Shown one piece after another: positions 6,139 through 9,615 of a DNA stretch of 9,615 bases (within the stretch, counting starts at the first letter, position 1; every line of letters starts with the position of its first letter). The translations under genes and the position numbers were made by a program. The DNA comes from Deltaproteobacteria bacterium (GTDB lineage Bacteria; Desulfobacterota; Desulfovibrionia; Desulfovibrionales; Desulfovibrionaceae). Location of the stretch: NCBI GenBank assembly GCA_031280335.1, contig JAITGZ010000229.1, forward strand, positions 1 through 9,615. The letters are read 5' to 3'. Below the pieces are notes generated by a model. That model searched no databases, was not told the origin of the DNA, and worked only from the letters and a program-made list of their open reading frames with translations.

Positions 6139-6920
6139 TGGGTGCCATCCTCCGCCTGAAAGATTTAAGCAAGCGTTTCGGCGGTCTGGTGGCTGTAAAC
6201 GAGGTCAGCCTGGAAGTGCCCGACGGCGGCATTATCGGGCTGATCGGACCTAATGGCGCGGGAAAAACCACTGTCTTCAACCTGATCACCGGCAATTACC
6301 GTCCGGATGAAGGCGAGGTGTTTTTCGCGGAACAAAAAATCACCGGCCTTATGCCGCATAAAATCGTTGAGTTGGGCATCGCCCGTACCTTTCAGAATAT
6401 ACGTCTGTTTCAGGAAATGAGCGCCTTGGAGAATGTGCTGGCCGGATGCCATTGCCGGATGCGCTCCGGCACGCTGGCCTCCATGCTGCGCCTGCCCGCG
6501 CAGAGACGCGAAGAGCGCCAGGCATTGGAAAGGGCAATGAAAGAACTGGCCTTTGTCGGGCTGGAGGCACAATACGACAACTACGCCAAAAATCTTTCTT
6601 ATGGTAACCAACGTCTGCTGGAAATAGCCCGCGCCCTGGCATCCAGCCCGCGCCTGCTCATTCTGGATGAGCCGGCAGGCGGTATGAACGACCAGGAAAC
6701 GCAAAGCCTTATAGGACTCATCCGCGCCATAAGCGCTTTGAATATAAGCATACTCCTGATCGAACACGACATGAACCTGGTGATGAAAATATGTGATTCC
6801 CTGGTGGTGTTGGAATACGGTTCCGTTATAGCCGAAGGCCCCCCAGCGGAAATCAAAAAGAACCCCAGGGTGATCGAAGCCTACCTGGGCGCGGATGATA
6901 AGACAACAGCCCCTGAGTGA
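6138..6920 (+). CDS. livG: Branched-chain amino acid ABC transporter, ATP-binding protein LivG
   Basis: This 260-residue cytoplasmic ATPase energises transport together with LivF. All nucleotide-binding motifs are present: Walker A GPNGAGKT (37-44), Q-loop Gln86 in RTFQNIRLF, signature LSYGNQ (153-158), Walker B LLILDEP (173-179) with catalytic Glu178, and switch His210 in [11 protein letters not shown]. The long insertion between the Q-loop and the signature and the C-terminal IEAYLG are typical of LivG. The usual signature in this subfamily is LSYGQQ; here the fifth residue is Asn, a small departure. A strong Shine-Dalgarno (GGGAGGAG) lies inside the end of livM. The gene is followed by 211 non-coding bases before livF, unlike the tight joins upstream. 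Confidence 0.96.
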   Translation: MGAILRLKDLSKRFGGLVAVNEVSLEVPDGGIIGLIGPNGAGKTTVFNLITGNYRPDEGEVFFAEQKITGLMPHKIVELGIARTFQNIRLFQEMSALENVLAGCHCRMRSGTLASMLRLPAQRREERQALERAMKELAFVGLEAQYDNYAKNLSYGNQRLLEIARALASSPRLLILDEPAGGMNDQETQSLIGLIRAISALNISILLIEHDMNLVMKICDSLVVLEYGSVIAEGPPAEIKKNPRVIEAYLGADDKTTAPE

Positions 6921-6947
6921 ATCCGCCGGGGGCTATGTGTCGGATCC

Positions 6948-7081
6948 GGGGAGCTGCCCCCAAGCAGCCTTTGGAAACCCGTTCAGATTTTTCCGCCGCT
7001 AGGCGGCGAGCATCATGGTTTAATGTCGAGGGGGCCCGGGGGGAATCATTCCCCCCGGCCGGGGTTTGGGGCAGCAGCCCC
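6948..7081. repeat. REP/MITE-like palindromic element between livG and livF
   Basis: The 211-bp livG-livF gap is packed with inverted repeats. A near-inverted pair lies at its ends: GGGGAGCTGCCCCCAA (6948-6963) and TTGGGGCAGCAGCCCC (7066-7081). Inside are a CCGCC-GCTA-GGCGG hairpin (6993-7006) and a perfect 11-1-11 palindrome CCGGGGGGAAT-C-ATTCCCCCCGG (7036-7058). The overall form, with inverted ends, internal hairpins, strong GC and G runs, and no gene, resembles short dispersed palindromic elements found in bacterial intergenic DNA. Whether copies exist elsewhere in the genome cannot be tested here. It may also lower read-through into livF. Confidence 0.6.
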
Positions 7082-7093
7082 AATAATTATAAT
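7066..7093 (+). promoter_or_regulatory. Possible livF promoter at the edge of the palindromic element
   Basis: A perfect TATAAT (7088-7093) lies 38 bases before the livF ATG, in a suddenly AT-rich stretch. A weak -35, TTGGGG (7066-7071), stands 16 bp upstream and is formed by the end of the palindromic element. This would give livF its own transcription. The -10 is strong, the -35 poor. Confidence 0.42.
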
Positions 7094-7131
7094 CTCTAAG
7101 TTAAAATGTTCTAAAAATTCCAGAGAGAGCC

Positions 7132-7845
7132 ATGTATCTTGAACTGCGCGATCTGCACGTCAATTACGGCAAAGTGAAAGCCTTGCACGGTATAAACGTG
7201 CGCGTGGACGAAGGTGAGATCATCACCATTCTCGGCGCGAACGGAGCGGGTAAAAGTACCACGCTGATGAGCATAAGCGGTTTGGCGCGTCCTGCTTCCG
7301 GGGGTATTTTCTTTAAAAACCGGCCTCTACATGTCCTGCCCAGCCACCGGGTGGTGGATTTGGGCATCTCCCAATCTCCTGAGGGCCGCAGGGTATTTGG
7401 TCCCCTTACGGTACTGGAGAATCTGCGTCTGGGGGCTTTTACGCTGAAAGATCCGCAGATTGCCAAGAGAAACCTGGAATGGATTTTTGAACTTTTCCCC
7501 CGGCTGGAAGAACGCAAAACGCAGCTGGCCGGCACTCTTTCCGGCGGAGAGCAGCAGATGCTGGCCATAGGCCGGGCACTCATGGCCAGCCCGGAAGTGC
7601 TGCTGCTGGACGAACCATCTCTAGGGCTGGCCCCCATACTGGTACGCTCTATTTTCGAGACCATACGTTCCATCAACAAATCCGGAGTTACCATTGTGCT
7701 GGTGGAGCAAAATGCCAGGGCCGCGCTCAAGCTGGCCGGTCGGGGCTATGTGCTGGAGGTGGGCCGGGTGGTGATGGAAGACCGTGCGGCCGCGCTGCTG
7801 GCTAATCCGGAAGTGCAGAACGCTTATTTGGGCGGTACGGTCTGA
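7132..7845 (+). CDS. livF: Branched-chain amino acid ABC transporter, ATP-binding protein LivF
   Basis: This is the second cytoplasmic ATPase of the importer, 237 residues, the normal LivF length. Motifs are Walker A GANGAGKST (35-43), Q-loop Gln81 in ISQSPEGRRVF, signature LSGGEQQMLAIGRAL (136-150), Walker B VLLLDEPSLGLAP (156-168) and the LivF-typical LVEQNA (190-195), where Gln193 stands in place of the switch histidine. The C-terminus ANPEVQNAYLGG is also typical. A modest Shine-Dalgarno (GAGAG) precedes the ATG. Its last 22 bases overlap the 3' end of the convergent methyltransferase frame, leaving no room for a terminator between them. Confidence 0.96.
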   Translation: MYLELRDLHVNYGKVKALHGINVRVDEGEIITILGANGAGKSTTLMSISGLARPASGGIFFKNRPLHVLPSHRVVDLGISQSPEGRRVFGPLTVLENLRLGAFTLKDPQIAKRNLEWIFELFPRLEERKTQLAGTLSGGEQQMLAIGRALMASPEVLLLDEPSLGLAPILVRSIFETIRSINKSGVTIVLVEQNARAALKLAGRGYVLEVGRVVMEDRAAALLANPEVQNAYLGGTV

Positions 7846-8531
7846 GAAAGACGCCGGCCGCTCCGTCCCAGGCCGTTGACTGTGGGCTTGGGTCCCAGGG
7901 AACGGGGGATATTCAGCAAAATGCCGCTGCCAGCCATAGGGGGGGAGAAATCCAGGCGGATCATTGCGTAGGCCCCAAGGGGCAAGGGGATGGAGACAAG
8001 ATTAATCCCCGCCAAACCGTTGCGCCCATGCCAGGTACAAGCCGGCCCCAGCAGATTTGACGCCCAGCGTATGCGGGCCTCGCGCCCGCCGGCGCGTAGC
8101 CAGGACTGTATCTCATATGGATGGAAGAGCTGTTTAAAACCCGAACCAGGCTTGGGGCGTAAAAAAAACCGGCTCAGGCCGTGTATGGACCAGGCATTGG
8201 GAAAGGCCAGCAACAAGCCATGCGCGGCTAGGCGGCACATCTCGTTCAGCGTCTCCCTGGGGCGGTGGTGCAGGCCGTTAAGACAGACCACGTAATCAAA
8301 GGTGCGGTCTTCAAAAGGCAGATGTTCCGGGTGTCCGCAAGTGAAGTCGGCGGTCTGCTTCAGGCGGGCGCGGGCTTTGCTCAGGAGGTTGGGGTCGCGC
8401 TCCTGCCCGGTTACATCAAAGCCTGATTGCCAAAAAGACTCCAAAAAACGCCCATCGCCGCAGTAAAGCTCCAATAGCCTATGTCCGCGCCTGGGCCAGC
8501 CGGCGATCATCCCGCTGACCAAAACGCTCAA
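7824..8531 (-). CDS. Class I SAM-dependent methyltransferase (start uncertain)
   Basis: This is a Methyltransf_11-like Rossmann methyltransferase. From the TTG at 8531, residues 21-31 (ELYCGDGRFLE) form motif I for SAM binding. QERDP (43-47) gives the acidic residue that holds the SAM ribose. HPEHLPFEDRTFDYVVCLNGLHH (67-89) covers motifs II-III. RETLNEMCRLAAHGLLLAFPN (92-112) is the post-motif helix and strand. No substrate is indicated. The start is doubtful: TTG 8531 has no ribosome binding site, and coding-like sequence continues upstream in frame (HLKDSGYEHGRKSEAGPF) without a start codon until a stop near 8627. An ATG at 8628 in the neighbouring frame encodes a plausible N-terminus, suggesting a +1 frameshift. 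The 3' end overlaps livF by 22 bp, tail to tail. Confidence 0.8.
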   Translation of the reverse strand: MSVLVSGMIAGWPRRGHRLLELYCGDGRFLESFWQSGFDVTGQERDPNLLSKARARLKQTADFTCGHPEHLPFEDRTFDYVVCLNGLHHRPRETLNEMCRLAAHGLLLAFPNAWSIHGLSRFFLRPKPGSGFKQLFHPYEIQSWLRAGGREARIRWASNLLGPACTWHGRNGLAGINLVSIPLPLGAYAMIRLDFSPPMAGSGILLNIPRSLGPKPTVNGLGRSGRRLSQTVPPK

Positions 8532-8574
8532 AGCGCGCCAGATGAAAGGCCCGGCCTCACTTTTACGCCCGTGT

Positions 8575-8628
8575 TCATAGCCGCTGTCTTTCAGATGAAT
8601 CTCCGTAACGCTCCCACAGGCGTTTCAT
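8575..8628 (-). pseudogene. Possible frameshifted N-terminus of the methyltransferase
   Basis: An ATG at 8628 opens a 17-codon frame, MKRLWERYGDSS..., that ends at a TGA (8577-8575). Skipping one base near 8595 joins it to the frame of the downstream methyltransferase, giving a protein of about 267 residues, a more usual size with residues before motif I. The ribosome binding site is weak. It may be a true frameshift mutation, a sequence error, or coincidence. Confidence 0.35.
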
Positions 8629-8909
8629 GCCCGCAGCAGCATGCTCAAGGACATGGCATTTCACATTTGAATTGCCCCAGCTGACGGATACGCCCCCGAC
8701 ACAACCATGCCGTTCAGTGGAGGCCAGGGCCTGTTTACCCAGGCATCGCTTTATCTCTGAACCATCGCTCTGGTCAGCGGAACATACCTCGCTCCGGCCT
8801 CAGGCCGAACCCGCCCGCGCGAGCTTTTCGTCGTCCCTTTGGCATCACGGCAGGCACCTTGTACCCTCGGTTGAACGGTGGGGCATTCCAAAAATTAATT
8901 GCTCTAGAT
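8629..8909 (-). other. Gene-free structured segment between the CBM48 gene and the methyltransferase
   Basis: All frames of these 281 bases are broken by stops or give unrecognisable peptides. On the minus strand several hairpins follow one another: CTCGC/GCGAG enclosing a perfect CGGCCT-G-AGGCCG (8795-8807), CTGACC-AGAGCGAT-GGTTCAG (about 8757-8777), and GCCTG-GGTAAA-CAGGC (about 8730-8745). The 12-bp palindrome TCTAGATCTAGA (8903-8914) sits across the end of the upstream gene. It could be a structured RNA, a 3'/5' untranslated region, or a decayed gene. Confidence 0.35.
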
Positions 8910-9212
8910 CTAGACCCAGATCACGCAGTTGCTCTCTCCAGAAAAACCGCACGGCTCATAGCCCTCAGCGTTGCCGTCATTGAACCAGACCTCGCCGTCG
9001 CCAAGGTAGCGGAAGAGGTGTTTTTCACCCATGGGCAACTCAATTTCCGTAACAAAAGAGCCGTCTTTCTGTTTTTTCATGGGCATGGCGCTCTCATCCC
9101 AGTTGTTAAAACTACCTACCAGACACACAGACTCCAGCTCCTGTTCCGGAACAACGCAAAAGCGGACTTTGCTCACTGCGCGCGATTTGATTGGTTTTTT
9201 CGTATAGGACAT
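8910..9212 (-). CDS. Stand-alone glycogen-binding (CBM48 / AMPK-type, isoamylase early-set) protein
   Basis: This 100-residue protein consists almost only of an early-set carbohydrate-binding domain of the CBM48/AMPK-beta glycogen-recognition type. The hallmark VCLVGSFNNWDESAMPM (29-45) starts the beta sandwich with Trp38, DGSFVTEIELPMGEKHLFRYL (50-70) follows, and GEVWFNDGNAE (73-83) gives the second aromatic, Trp76, and the Asn78-Asp79 turn that contact alpha-glucans in the family. The N-terminal 14 residues are basic. No signal peptide and no catalytic domain are present, so it likely acts in the cytoplasm by binding glycogen or in a partner complex. The start is supported by AGGAG five bases before the ATG. 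The leader is long and highly structured. No glycogen enzyme gene is visible nearby. Domain call firm; physiological role unknown. Confidence 0.87.
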   Translation of the reverse strand: MSYTKKPIKSRAVSKVRFCVVPEQELESVCLVGSFNNWDESAMPMKKQKDGSFVTEIELPMGEKHLFRYLGDGEVWFNDGNAEGYEPCGFSGESNCVIWV

Positions 9213-9253
9213 AGTGACTCCTTTTTGAAGGCATACCGGAGATCATGCAAACA

Positions 9254-9320
9254 GCGTTTCATGCCTGCGGCATACAGTGGTCGCAGGCAAGCTCCCCATC
9301 CTGGTGGAGCATGAAAACGC
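9254..9320 (-). promoter_or_regulatory. Three-way-junction RNA fold in the leader of the CBM48 gene
   Basis: The closing stem pairs GCGTTTCAT (9254-9262) with ATGAAAACGC (9311-9320), nine pairs with one bulged A. Inside are GCCTGCG (9263-9269) with CGCAGGC (9282-9288), a perfect 7-bp stem, and GCTCC (9291-9295) with GGAGC (9306-9310), extendable by three more pairs. The helices abut with only AA at the junction. It ends 41 bases before the CBM48 start codon, where riboswitches and cis-regulatory RNAs sit. I could not match it to a known class by conserved bases. Confidence 0.45.
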
Positions 9321-9377
9321 AACGAACTTTTCCCCATTAATTTAGACTATAACAAATATATTTAAAAGAAAACCTTT

Positions 9378-9398
9378 TAATGGCAACGTTTGCCATTA
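9378..9398. promoter_or_regulatory. Operator-like 9-3-9 palindrome
   Basis: TAATGGCAA (9378-9386), CGT, TTGCCATTA (9390-9398) is a perfect inverted repeat, the shape of a dimeric regulator site. A further half-like ATGGCAA occurs at about 9461-9467. On the minus strand a possible -10, TATAGT (9351-9346), with a poor -35 would place the palindrome centre near -48 of the CBM48 transcript, a position typical of activators. I do not recognise the cognate regulator. Confidence 0.5.
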
Positions 9399-9576
9399 CA
9401 ACAATTTTTATAATATAACAATATGAATTTATTAATATTTATATGAAAGAGCTGTGTTTTTTATGGCAATTTCACTTTAAAAAAGCCCTGGTTGACATAG
9501 ATAATATAGTCGGCCCTTAAAAACAATTTAATTTGTTGAAATATATGGTAAATATTCAATAAATACTGTAACGTTT

Positions 9577-9605
9577 TTGACAGGAAATGCAGCGATATCT
9601 GTAAA
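9577..9605 (+). promoter_or_regulatory. Promoter-like sequence pointing out of the window
   Basis: A perfect -35 TTGACA (9577-9582) is followed after 17 bp by TGTAAA (9600-9605), four of six matches to the -10 consensus. It could drive a rightward gene outside the window; in AT-rich DNA chance matches are common. Confidence 0.33.
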
Positions 9606-9615
9606 AACCCGGTTG

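Larger units (their letters stand above)
9321..9615. other. AT-rich gene-free region at the right edge
   Basis: From about 9330 composition changes sharply from GC-rich to strongly AT-rich, with many TATA-like and A/T tracts, to the end of the window. No coding frame of note is present on either strand. It contains the palindrome at 9378-9398, a short hairpin AACAA-TTTAAT-TTGTT (9522-9537), and two TTGACA hexamers (9492-9497, 9577-9582). It is probably regulatory DNA between the CBM48 gene and a gene beyond the window. Confidence 0.6.

Noticed and set aside
6917..7099. 60-codon frame overlapping the livG stop as GTGA
   Set aside because: It lies wholly in the palindromic livG-livF gap, and its translation is a product of GC-rich inverted repeats with no recognisable domain.
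8627..8983. 118-codon rightward frame across the 281-bp gap
   Set aside because: It runs antisense into the CBM48 gene, has no ribosome binding site and no recognisable domain; low-complexity Arg/Ser-rich end.
8620..9277. Similar GGCATGAAACGC segments before the methyltransferase and in the CBM48 leader
   Set aside because: A 12-base match is expected by chance among all pairs of positions in a window of this size, and the flanks do not match.
9381..9395. Sigma-54 (-24/-12) promoter at TGGCA...TTGCC
   Set aside because: The GG-to-GC spacing is 8 bases rather than the required 10, and the sequence is better explained as a perfect palindrome.
1..9615. CRISPR array or defence system
   Set aside because: No regularly spaced repeat array and no cas, toxin-antitoxin or other defence gene found; the methyltransferases fit phage self-protection and one is truncated.

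Overview
The window looks like a chromosomal segment of a moderately GC-rich Gram-negative bacterium, most plausibly a sulfate-reducing Desulfovibrionaceae-type organism. That assignment is an impression from protein style and gene order and was not tested by any search. The window has three parts: the end of a decaying prophage or integrative element (about 1-2681), a complete branched-chain amino acid ABC transport operon (about 2860-7845), and a small leftward-transcribed region (7824-9212) followed by an AT-rich gene-free stretch to the right edge.

Mobile element end (1-2681). The window opens inside a phage-type C5-cytosine DNA methyltransferase that lacks its N-terminal part. It overlaps by ATGA a D12-class adenine methyltransferase that has lost everything after its SAM-binding segment. 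A small excisionase/AlpA-like HTH protein follows, tail to tail with a tyrosine-recombinase integrase with overlapping stop codons. Just upstream of the integrase are two 17-bp direct repeats, probably arm-type binding sites. About 100 bp further lies the 3' half of a tRNA-Val (UAC anticodon) ending in CCA. This is the classic attachment scar: the element integrated into tRNA-Val, the intact tRNA should lie to the left of the window, and position 2681 marks the return to chromosomal DNA.

liv operon (2972-7845). All five genes are present in the order livK-livH-livM-livG-livF: periplasmic binding protein, two permeases and two ATPases. LivK captures the ligand, LivH and LivM form the channel, and LivG and LivF hydrolyse ATP. 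livH/livM and livM/livG overlap by a few bases. livK is set apart by a perfect 26-bp palindrome, probably an mRNA stability or attenuation element. livF is set apart from livG by 211 bp holding a REP/MITE-like palindromic element followed by a TATAAT box. The long livK leader contains an inverted repeat and a hairpin.

Right part (7824-9615). Convergent to livF, and overlapping it, is a class I SAM-dependent methyltransferase whose N-terminus appears to be frameshifted. Upstream of it is a 281-bp gene-free segment with several hairpins, then a 100-residue stand-alone glycogen-binding (CBM48/AMPK-type) protein with a good ribosome binding site. The leader of that gene can fold into a compact three-way junction and is preceded by a 9-3-9 operator-like palindrome. 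From about 9330 the sequence turns strongly AT-rich, with no gene, and ends with a promoter-like sequence pointing out of the window.

I see no clear undescribed multi-gene system. The best leads are the RNA-like and palindromic structures: the three-way junction, the structured 281-bp gap, the livK leader repeats, and the livG-livF element.
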